Shown one piece after another: positions 30,687 to 40,185 of a stretch of 64,000 nucleotides of DNA. The notes under the pieces were generated by a model. The model saw only the letters and a list, made by a program, of their open reading frames with translations, was not told the DNA's origin and did no database searches. The DNA lies in the NCBI GenBank assembly GCA_021234155.1, contig JAJEKV010000058.1:1791060-1855059 (forward strand), in the 5' to 3' direction. Every line of letters begins with the position of its first letter. Within the stretch, counting starts at the first letter, position 1. Origin of the DNA: Isoetes taiwanensis. Its lineage: Eukaryota; Streptophyta; Lycopodiopsida; Isoetales; Isoetaceae. The translations under genes and the position numbers were made by a program.

Positions 30687-31002
30687 TGTACTACAGCTGA
30701 ACTTCAGATCATTCAACATATATAGAACATCCATTGCATTTAGCCCGTGTCATCAAAAAATATGAGCACTACTTACAATGAGTTGACGAAGGAAATAGAT
30801 TCAACCAAACACTTCGCCCAGCCCAGCAACAATCTGCCCACAACAACAGCACATCAAACTCACTCCACATGTTGAAAACCTATAGGACCATGACAGCCAC
30901 GTGTTCATATCTCCTCATGCATGTCTTCCATTGAACACGTGTTCCTCCTGAGCACGTCCTCACCTATACATGACCTGCATAATCTGACAAGCAAGCAAGC
31001 AA

Positions 31003-31050
31003 GGAGCACGGGGAGTTGAACCCCTCAAGGAAGCCGCCTTTCAATGCTCC
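31003..31050 (-). other. Short tRNA-like hairpin sequence (not a complete tRNA)
   Basis: On the minus strand GGAGCAT at the 5' end can pair with GTGCTCC at the 3' end over seven pairs, as in an acceptor stem. GGGGTTCAACTCCCC makes a T-arm with a seven-base TTCAACT loop. Only about 19 bases lie between, too few for both D and anticodon arms. It may be a tRNA-derived repeat (SINE-like B-box) or chance. Confidence 0.25.
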
Positions 31051-31335
31051 ACCACGGCCTAAAGCCGGCTATTCCCATGCAGTGAATGTCAATCAGTCAT
31101 GTCTACAAATAGAATTCACAAGTTTTTTTTTTCCTTTTTATGTTTTCTGGTCACACCTCTTGCATCCTCATTCCAATGCACAACTAAATGCTCAAACACA
31201 CAATGCTACTATGCATGTCATGCAAGCAAGAAATCAGAATTAGTTGCTCAAATTCAAGGCAATAGCATGTCTTCATTGCATCGATTCGCCTTAACTCACG
31301 AACCAACATTCCCCTGGCCAAATTCATATGGGCCC

Positions 31336-31692
31336 TCAGTGCCTGCCTCTCTTCCATAGCAACATTAACCTGCTCCCATAATGCACATGCTCGTTCCCTG
31401 CAGACGCAACAACAGGATGTGCAAGCCCATTTGCCACAAGATTTGCAACAGGGGGCAATTGACTAGGATGTGGCAGCCCATATGCAGCTGGCATGGGAAC
31501 AATGAGTGGCATATCAGCATTAACAACATGGGGACCATTTGTGAAGGCCACAAGAGGCGGAGCACTTGGACGAGAGGGAGGGCCAGAGACAGCCATATCA
31601 CTATTGCTGTCACTTATTTCAATAACTTCCAGTGCCACAACATGCCCATTGGCCTCCATTCCTGGAATACCTGCATAATCAAATGCGAACAT
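31336..31692 (-). CDS. Possible 3' exon or companion frame of the HUH gene
   Basis: Immediately downstream of the HUH frame on the same strand. After a possible acceptor (TTATGCAG or CCAG near 31,640-31,650) the frame reads GMEANGHVVALEVIEISDSN, then Pro/Ala-rich text (PPSRPSAPPLVAFTNGP, PMPAAYGLPHPSQLPPVANL). VIEISDSNSD resembles a SUMO-interaction motif followed by acidic residues, common in nuclear proteins. Whether it is spliced to the HUH frame cannot be decided from the sequence. Confidence 0.3.
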   Translation of the reverse strand: MFAFDYAGIPGMEANGHVVALEVIEISDSNSDMAVSGPPSRPSAPPLVAFTNGPHVVNADMPLIVPMPAAYGLPHPSQLPPVANLVANGLAHPVVASAGNEHVHYGSRLMLLWKRGRH

Positions 31693-31726
31693 GTGCTATA
31701 ACCAGTACCAAACTACTCTTCTAAAT

Positions 31727-32716
31727 CTAATCAAGCCCGCTGCAATCTCCTTCCACAGCTGGCCTAAACTCTTCCTCCTCCACATCAACAAAGTGCGCAT
31801 CGTCATCACCCTCACTGCCTGCATCGTCCCAATACTGCTTCCTGACCTTCCCAATCCTCTCCACGGGCTTCATCCCAGCAGGCACACCAAACATCACGCA
31901 TCTAACATCGCTTGGCATAGCATGCTCAGGATTCAGCGTCATCCTCCAAGCAGCTTTCACCCTGTGCTCAGAAATGAATGCGGTGTTGGTTGGCAAGATC
32001 CATTGGCTAGATAGCACAAACTTCCTTGTGCGTAACATTCGACATACTGTGTACAGAAGACTTGCAGACATCTGTTTCCTACCATGATAATTCACATAAT
32101 GGGCAGCCCCATGCAGGATGTTCTTGTTGTCCAAGACAACAAGATTCTTCAGATCCCCTGCGCCATAACGCAGGTACAGATCCTTTCCTATTTCTATTTG
32201 CTTTTCAGTGACATTATACAGGCTGAATTTGTGGTGCACTTTCCCATAATCCTTAAGACAGTAGCCCACAATACCCTCGAAGCAATGAAGCTTCGTGTTC
32301 TTCAAGGCCTTGCAAATTAAGAGGACCCTAGCTGGCTTGTGAACAACCCAACCAAAGAATTTCTTTATTGCAGTGTTCACTTGTCTTGGAGTTTTGATGG
32401 CTGTCCTGAAGACTGTCTGGCAATGTAGGTGGTCCAACTCCGAACCCCTTTCAAGTGCCACTGCACCTGCTAATGTCTCAGACTTGCAAAACCCTACCAA
32501 ACGATCATACATGTCCTCTGGCATATCCATTCCTGCATATCCCAGAGTTACACTGACATCAAGTAACCCAGTTCCCTCCTCTGCAATTTTCCCATCCTCC
32601 CTGGGCCTCGCACTCCCCCTACCCTTACTACACAGATCTATAGCCTCGTCTATGCTTCCAGCATACAAATTCACTCCACTCTTCCCCTTCCCTTTCCTAG
32701 CCTGCCTCTTTAACAT
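31727..32716 (-). CDS. HUH (Rep-like) endonuclease, Replitron-type candidate
   Basis: An uninterrupted frame. I place the start at the ATG at 32716-32714 (MLKRQARKGKGKSG), giving 329 residues; 19 open codons lie upstream. Numbering from that ATG: a basic N terminus; motif I VSVTLGYAGMDM at about 54-65; the metal-binding HUH in ELDHLHCQTVF at about 93-103 (His 96, His 98, Gln 100); the catalytic tyrosine motif VGYCLKD at about 150-156 (Tyr 152, Lys 155) with a second Tyr at 157; and an acidic tail DVEEEEF. This order of motifs is that of Rep-type single-strand nickases, which cut and rejoin DNA through a 5'-phosphotyrosine. There is no Walker helicase, unlike Helitrons or viral Reps. Replitron transposons, described in green algae, are the best match I know; that assignment is inference. 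Confidence 0.6.
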   Translation of the reverse strand: MLKRQARKGKGKSGVNLYAGSIDEAIDLCSKGRGSARPREDGKIAEEGTGLLDVSVTLGYAGMDMPEDMYDRLVGFCKSETLAGAVALERGSELDHLHCQTVFRTAIKTPRQVNTAIKKFFGWVVHKPARVLLICKALKNTKLHCFEGIVGYCLKDYGKVHHKFSLYNVTEKQIEIGKDLYLRYGAGDLKNLVVLDNKNILHGAAHYVNYHGRKQMSASLLYTVCRMLRTRKFVLSSQWILPTNTAFISEHRVKAAWRMTLNPEHAMPSDVRCVMFGVPAGMKPVERIGKVRKQYWDDAGSEGDDDAHFVDVEEEEFRPAVEGDCSGLD

Positions 32717-32720
32717 CTTA

Positions 32721-32839
32721 CCTATGAATTGTAGAAACCTTTGGCAGCTCCAAGAGAGATGACAGACCGCCAACGTGGTGCCTCAAATCCAACACCTGGA
32801 TGTGTGCTTCCGGCTCCATCTCCATGGTTCGCATCCCTG
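32721..32839 (-). other. Possible upstream exon of the HUH gene
   Basis: On the minus strand an ATG near 32,840 opens MRTMEMEPEAHIQVLDLRHH-VGGLSSLLELPKVSTIH, in a different frame from the HUH frame. It reaches a canonical donor ATAG|GTAAGATG at about 32,720. If used, the HUH frame would begin after an acceptor further down. I found no acceptor that keeps phase. Confidence 0.25.
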
Positions 32840-34490
32840 CTATCGTTCGGCCCCTGCTAAAACAATAAAAATTTCAAGTCTAGAAGCAAACCTCGGACGC
32901 CACCGTCAGCAAAATACGGCTGAATATACGAATACCAAGTTCAAACCATTGTGAACCTTATGTCACACCTTCCCCATTCCACATTTTTGCCACCTTTGGA
33001 TGGTAGATCTTTGGCTTGTTGTAGACTTTGATGGCCGAGGTTCTTTGAAAGCTAAGAGTAACAGTCAAAAAGTAGAGATTCTGTGTTTTTAGGTTTATTT
33101 CTATTCTGGGTTTGAATTAATACCCTATTAGTACTGTCCTAGAACATGGCGATATTTCCCCTCCAAAAATAGGGCGACATTCCCCTGTTGGCGCACAAGC
33201 TTCCAGTTCATGTATACAGGCTCCTTCCATGGTTGCTCTAAAGCAATGATAGCAGACGATACAAATTGCAGGAGCTGTTGGCATTCATGGAATCTGCAAT
33301 TGACCCTTGGCAGCCACTAGTTCGTATGAATATGTTAGGGCTTATTTGCCTATCAAGCATAAACTGCTTGATGCTTTTCTTGCAGCAAGCCGACAAGCTG
33401 TATGAACTAGCTGTGTGAATGTATACTAGGTTGAAGGAAGTCCATGCTAAGTAGGAGGAATGTTGTATATGTAGGAGATTTCAATACTAAAGATGTAGGG
33501 GAAATCAAAACAGATGAGAAGATATAACAACGATTCAAAGGATCAAAGACAGGTTGCTAGAATCAGGAGCGAAAGCAACAAGTATATTCTCCTGATCTAA
33601 TGCTTTTTAATTCAAATTCAGTTCATTCATTTCTATCAATTCATGAGGGAAACCCATAGCGCGACAACACCTTTTCTTAATACATTGTGCGACAAAAGAC
33701 GAACTTAATTTAAAATATTGTTCCTCTAGAGCAATTATTACTCATTCAACAGGTAACAATAGTGGTACAAGAAATTTATCTCAGCGGCCAAGGCCGCCGC
33801 GAACATTTCTTTTGTCCGACTCGCTGGAAAAGATGTTTTATGCTAATTCAAAAGGATCTCAGTTCTAAACATTCAAAAATTAACTGATTATGTTTAATGT
33901 TGGCATTCTAACTTCCATAGTTGCCAAACTCTAATCAAATACAAACTTTGTTTATTAGAGTTTGTATTCAAGTCCAATGTCCAAGCAATTTTTTTTGTTA
34001 GTTGTTTATGAAATTCTTTTATATTTTTTAACCTAAGATCCAGGAGTGGCAAAGAAAACGCACTGAATGGGATGTTCTGCAAGGTTTGACTACTAATAAC
34101 ATTCATAGCTAGAAAAAGGAACTCCGCACCCATCCAGATGATCCATGATTTCCATAATTTATTGTAGCTTCAATTCTTCCCATCCCCCTTCGCCATAGCC
34201 CGTACCACCTACAATTTTATGTCAATTTCTAGGGGGCCACTTCCAGCTCACTTGTAGCCCTCCTAATTGGGATTTTTGTTGGGTTAGTTTTTTGTTGTTA
34301 CATCAGATTGCTTGGCCCATTCGTTAAATGAAAACTTTGATCTTGTGCCCTATGGATTGACGAACGTCTCTTATCCCATATTGATGAACGTCTTTTATCC
34401 CATATCGTTGCAGAGCTTCGCTTGTTTAACTTTTATTTTCAGCCAAACATTGTCCCGTACTTGGAGCTCCCTTATGGTCCTATGCTTCTT
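32840..34490. other. No gene recognised
   Basis: AT-rich, with short frames lacking motifs. GGATGGTAGATCTTTGGCTT at about 32,998 is shared with about 23,158. The 33,480-33,900 stretch is non-coding in all frames I examined. Confidence 0.45.
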
Positions 34491-34494
34491 GCTG

Positions 34495-34780
34495 CTAGAA
34501 GATAACCTCGGACTTCTTCAATGAGAAATGATGATCCAATAGATAATGTCTCCATCGCAAAGCATGAATGATCGCCAACATCTCTAAGTCGTGCATTAAA
34601 TAATTTTGCTCTGCAGTTGACAATTTATGAGATGTATATGCACAACCTCTACCATGGTGCAATAAGATTCCACCAATTGCCTTTTCAGAGGCATCTATAA
34701 TTACTTGAATGGGTTGATCCATATCAAATATCTTTAGAATAGGAGCACGAATGAATGCCTCCTTTAACTCCTGAAAAATT
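34495..34780 (-). pseudogene. Ty3/Gypsy RNase H fragment, cut by the Copia array
   Basis: The minus strand reads FQELKEAFIRAPILKIF-DMDQPIQVIIDASEKAIGGI, then YTSHKLSTAEQNYLMHDLEM and HALRWRHYLLDHH, the end of Gypsy reverse transcriptase and start of RNase H. The fragment begins abruptly at 34,780, where the array LTR starts, so the upstream pol sequence was separated by that insertion. At the other end the frame degenerates after HHFSLKK. It differs from the Gypsy piece near 2 kb. Confidence 0.85.
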
Positions 34781-35339
34781 TGTTAGAATCAGAGCTTGGG
34801 ATTCGAACCCAAGTATGCCAAGACTCTGTCTCCTTCAAACCCCTCCCGCACCTATATTTGCATACACGCACCTGTATCTGCACTCAGCCGCATATTTTCT
34901 ATGACAATCAGTCATATATATATTTTCTCATCAACCTGGATATATCCACTTGTCAAATCGTGCATGCCCTTCATATAGAAAGTTTTTCAACTTGCCTAAA
35001 TAATAGGATGCCCTGCTGTCCTTATCTTCCAAATTGTCGTTGACTTTGACCCGTTGACCCGACCAACCCAAAACCCTAAGTGGCGGGCGGGGGGTGTCTG
35101 TGTTTTCTAGCGAGCCCAAAGAACATCCGGGTAGGGTGTGCCCGCCACCTTTGACTTTGACTTTGACTTTGACTTTGACTTTGACATTGACTTTGACTTT
35201 GCCTTTGCTTCTTCTCATAGGTCTCCCCATTCAAGCGCTTAACTTTGAATAACATGACACCATTTAACAACTCTAATCTCTCACATTGCTTCTCATAGAT
35301 TAGAATATCACATGACACATAATTTTGTCATTTCCAACA
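34781..35339 (-). repeat. Array LTR 1 (559 bp)
   Basis: TGTTAGAATC to TTTCCAACA in plus orientation. Contains a (TTTGAC)n tract at 35,149-35,205 with one variant unit. Its right side abuts the purine tract (TTCCCCCTTC, plus). At the left, on the minus strand, CTTGGGTTCGAATCCCAAG forms a perfect tRNA T-arm-like hairpin close to the LTR end. The five bases before the LTR are AAATT. Confidence 0.93.
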
Positions 35340-38300
35340 TTCCCCCTTCATGTGATATTCCCTGTCATCACATTGTAACAATTTCCTTATTTCACGGAAT
35401 CGGATAAAGGTAGAGCCTTTGTAAGAATATCTGCTCTTTTGATCACCAGACTAACATAGGTCAAATGCACTTGATTTCTTTTGACCATATCTCGATAAAA
35501 TGAACTTCCATTTCAATGTGTTTTGACCTTTAGTGCAAAATCGATTTTTGTCATGGCAATGCAACTAGTATTATCACAATAAATGATTGTTGGTCCTCTT
35601 TGAGCAAATCCAAATTACGCCATAAGCCTTCTTTCCCAAATAAGTTCCTTAGTCAATGGGTCACGAGTTGTACTTTCGGCTTCAAAGACTAGATAAAGCA
35701 ATGCCGCTTTGCTTCTTGCACTTCAAGCAACCGGGGCTCCACCTAATAAAACAACATACCACGAAGTTGATTTTCGTTTGTCTAAATCTCCTCCCAATCA
35801 AATCACAATAAGCCCGCAATTGTAAGTTGGTTTCATTAAATACTATACCAAAATGCATTGTACCTTTTAAGTATTTGAGGATCCTTTTTGCTGCAATCCG
35901 GTGTCCTTTACCAGCCCCGTCATTGTACCTACCATGAGAATATTAACGCAAAATGCAATGTCCGCCTAGTACAATTGGCTACATAGGACAAACAACCAAT
36001 CAAACTTCAGAAGGTATTTTCTCCATTTGTTTGCTTTCAAAACATTTTTTGGACTCATATCTGCAGAGATTCTTGTGACCGACTGGAACCATAGGAGTAT
36101 ATGCCATATTGCAATCTTCCATATGAAATTTCTTCAACATGTTTTGAATATGCCCTTGTTGACTCAAAGCTAATATCTTGTGATTTCGTCCCCTGTAAAC
36201 ATCTATGCCCGAAACCTCTTTAACTCTCAAGATCACTCATTTGGAATCGTTTCCTTAAGATATCTTTGCAATGATTTAGTACTTGAGTTCCCTTTGATAT
36301 CATAATATTGTCATCAACATATAAAGCAATAATGCACCGTGCATCTCCCATTTTGAACCTATAGATATTACCATCATAATTGAGCTTCTCAAAACCTTGT
36401 TCTACAAGATATCCATCCATACATTTATACCATTCCCTAGGAGATTGTTTAAGACCATAAACTGCTCTATTCAACTTCCAAATTTTTCCTTTTTCCTCTT
36501 CAAATCCAAAGTGTGTCTTAAATAAATTTCCTCCTCTAACTTAGCATTCAAGAATGTCAGACTTACATCCATATGATGGATTTCAAGGTCACAAGCATTA
36601 GCAATAGCTAATAACATTCTTAAACTATTTATCTTTACCAATGGTGAGAATGTTTCATCAAAATCTTCTCCTTTTTTTCTGTGTAAAAGCCTTGTGCAAC
36701 AAGTCCGCTTTAAATTTCTTTTGTATTTTTGTCTACTCCTGGTTTTATTCTATAGATCCACTTACTTCCAACTATATTCTTATCAGAAGGAATATCCACT
36801 ACTGTATAAGTGTTTGTTCTTTTGAATGCTCTCATTTCTTCTTCCATAGCACATTTCCAGTTCTTTCCATTCATATCTTGAACTGCCTCCATATAATTTT
36901 GTGGAATCTTGTCTGTTTCAAGTATCAAAATGTCAAATACAGTATTAATTTCTCCTACCTGAGATCTAAGTCTTTTACTTTTTCCAAGTTCAGTTCTACC
37001 ATGAGACTCTAAATCATGTTTGGCTTCTTCTGCCAACATTTGAGCTTCTGTTCGTCTGGGTTTTCTTTTTGGTCTATCAATTTTATCCACTTCTGCCTCT
37101 TGGTGTTCAATCTCTTGCTCAACACCTGATTCCACTTCTGGCTCAACAACATTACTTGGAATCATTTCTCTGACTCACTATCAGAGTCACTCAAATCTAC
37201 CTGCTCCAATCCTTGAGTTTTTTCTTCTTCACTTATTGACTGATTTGTTTCCTCAATACTATCTTTCCTTTCACTTTCACATGGATCTTCAGTATTTATC
37301 TTAGGAATTTTCCTATAAAATTCGTTTTCATTGAAGACCACATCTCTACTTATTATAATTTTTCTTTTAGCAGGGTCATATAATCTGAATGCTTTTGAGT
37401 TAGAATCATACCCTACTAGATAAGATATGTATGCTCTATCATCCAACTTTTTCCTCAGTTCTTCAGGAACATGTACAAAGCATAAACACCCATATGCTTT
37501 TAATCTATCATAAGAAGGTGACTTACCGCACCAAAGCATTTCGAATTGCACCTTTAATACTTGATGAAGGTAACAAGTTTTGAATGTAGACAGCTGTCTT
37601 CACAGCTTCATCCCATAAATAATTTGGTAAACCAGAATACTTCAACATGGATCTCACAGCATCAAGCAAGGTTCTATTTTTCCTTTCTGCAACTCCATTT
37701 TGTTGTGGTGAGTATCTGCATGTCAATTGCCTCTTGATTCCCCTGTTTACACAAAAAGCTTTAAATTCATCAGAGATATATTCACCTCCCCTGTCTGACC
37801 TTATGCACTTTATCTTTCTTCCAGTTTCTAGCTCGGTTTCAGCAGTAAATAACTTCAAAGCATCACTAGCTTGGTCTTTTGTTTTCAAAATATAACACTT
37901 GGTTTTTCTCAAATAAATCATCAATAAAGCTCATGAAATATTTATGCCCACTCAAACTAGTAACATTTATAGGACCACATAAATCAGATGTACCAAATCC
38001 AAAATGCCCTTTTGCTCTTTTGTGTGACCTTTTAAATGGCAATCTTGATTGCTTTCCAAGTTGGCGACCTCCACATAAAACTTTTCATTTTGTACCTTGG
38101 CAGATATTAATCCCTTTTCCCCAAGCCTTTTAATTATTGCAGCATTTACATGACATAATCTGTTATGCCATACTTTCACATCTGAATATTCCACAAGATT
38201 AATTTCATGAAGATGCTCCATATTCAATCCAAAAAGATTACCAACTCTTTTGCCAATAAACTTTAATTCACCATTAAGAAACACTTTTACAATGGATCTG

Positions 38301-39658
38301 TTCAAACAAAGACTTTATATCCCAAATCCACCAAATGGCATACCGGATATGAGATTTCTAACAAGACCAAGGCACACACAAAACATCTCTCAATTTTACA
38401 ATTTTGCCATTTAAGTCAAACAACTCTAAAACTCCAAAGATCTTCTATTTTCTTCAAACCCCCATCACCAAGTTGCACATGTCCTTCTTTCTTTTCCCAC
38501 TCCTTAAGCATATGCAAATCACACATCACACTTTTTTTTTTCCTCCCCCGAATCTATAACAACAAATTGGTTATTGCTTTTCCTTGGAAACTCAAACATT
38601 GCAAGTTAAATTCTTCCTTACCTCCAAGGTGTCATCCTCAAGTTCACCTTCACTACTATCTTGTTTTTCTACCACATTAATACTTGAGCCTCCTTTGAAT
38701 TTTCCCTTGCCCCCCCGCCACCTCTATAAGTTCCAAAAAATCTCCCTCGACCTCTTCCCTTTTTAGGGCTTGGACAATCAAGCAAAATGACCTTTGCCTT
38801 CACAATTGAAACATCTAAATTCCTTCTCACTATTGTTTGGACACTCACTCTTTAGGTGACCAAATTGATTACATGCATAACAAGGTCCTACTTTTCCTCT
38901 TGAAAACCACCTCTTTTAGTCTTACCGCATACAAGATCTCTCGAGGACTGATGAGCTTCCTCCCGAGTAATAGTAGATCGCTTCAAATTGCATGTATCAT
39001 TCTCATAGCATGCTCCTTGAAGTGGCTACATTTCGAGTAAAGTTGCCAAGTGACTATTATGAGATAATCGCTTGCCAAAGCTAGTATTTGATATTGTTCA
39101 TTCAAGATATTTCCAGCTCCCCTCAAGATCTGCAATAATGGAATCAAATCTCTCCAAAAAAGTCACCAAGTTATCTTTCTCAAACAATTTCATCTTCCTA
39201 AACTGCTTTTCTAGCACATCTATTTGTGAAGAACTTTTTGTTCATAGTGCTTTATCAAATAATCCCACATTTCCTTAGGCTTCATGCCTCGAAGCTTCAG
39301 CTTTTAAGGCAAAGCCTTACCTTACACATGATTATGGCCCTGGGCCTCCATAATCTTAGCTTCATCTTTCTCGCCTCCCGTAACTCGTAGAAGTTGCCCT
39401 TCCAAGAGACACACACCTTCACCAAGTTCCCCGCACACTGATTGAGCATTACTACTACTAGCAAATAGACTTGAATCACCGAAATAGTTGCACCCCTTAC
39501 CGACTACCATCAAACAAATACCACAATTTTTCAAACTCCAAAGAAAGCTCTAATACTCTCCTTCCAGATTTGAAATCCTCCATCTCCTTTAAAAACTTTA
39601 GAGTTCATACACCCTAACCGCATTATCACAGTATAGATTTAGTTAGCTCGATACCATT
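35340..39658 (-). mobile_element. Array internal region 1 (gag-pol remnants)
   Basis: Minus-strand pieces in order: gag with CCHC knuckles (about 39,600-38,500); pre-integrase VWHNRLCHVNAAIIKRLGEK (38,305-37,967); integrase core IRSDRGGEYISDEF and SPQQNGVAERKNRTLLDAV (37,924-37,523); integrase C-terminus YGCLCFVHVPEELRKKLDD and the acidic linker DLSDSDSESEK (37,551-37,162); RT start NIVGSKWIYRIKPG (37,165-36,710); and RT YVDDNIMI (36,474-36,220). This copy keeps the integrase core in one frame and retains CTGA/CAGAG at 37,170-37,187, where all others have CGA/CGAG. Confidence 0.9.
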
Positions 39659-40185
39659 TGCATAGAATCACTTGGGATTCAACCCAAGTATGCCAAGACT
39701 CGCCTCCTTCAAACCCTCCCGCACCTATATTTTACATGACAATCCAAGATATTTTCTATGACATATATATATATTTTTCTCATCAACCTGATATATCCAC
39801 TTGTCAAATCGCATGCCCTTCATATAGAAAGTTTTTCAACTTGCCTAAATAATAGGATGCCCCGCCGCCCTTATCTTCCAAATTGCCGCTGACTTTGACC
39901 CGCTGACCACCAACCCAAAACCCTAAGTGGCGGTGGGGTGTCTCAGGTGTTTCTAGCGAGCCCAAAGAACACCCGGTAGGGTGTGCCCGCCACCTTTGAC
40001 TTTGACTTTGACTTTGACTTTGACTTTGACTTTGACTTTGACTTTGACCACACTGCTTCTCATAGGTCTCCCCATTCAACCGCTTAACTTTGAATAACAT
40101 GACACCATTTAACAACTCTAATCTATCGCCATCGCTTCTCATAGATTAGAATATCACATGACACATAATTTTGTCATTTCCAACA
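39659..40185 (-). repeat. Array LTR 2
   Basis: Left edge altered (TGCATAGAATC where the others have TGTTAGAATC); right edge TTTCCAACA. The (TTTGAC)9 tract is at 39,994-40,048. The T-arm-like hairpin reads GGGATTCAACCC, missing one G. Confidence 0.88.

Noticed and set aside
32373-32762. 129-codon plus-strand frame
   Set aside because: It is antisense to the HUH frame, with low-complexity Ser/Pro text and no motif; a shadow.
31727-32773. HUH frame as a Helitron Rep or an integrated crop-virus Rep
   Set aside because: There is no Rep-helicase fusion or Walker motif, and none of the Helitron two-tyrosine pattern or viral helicase domain follows. The protein is also preceded and followed by plant-like sequence.
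35076-35318. LTR frame with Ser-Gln repeats as a real protein gene
   Set aside because: It comes from the TTTGAC repeat and is seen only because LTR copies are near-identical. There is no start context or homology.
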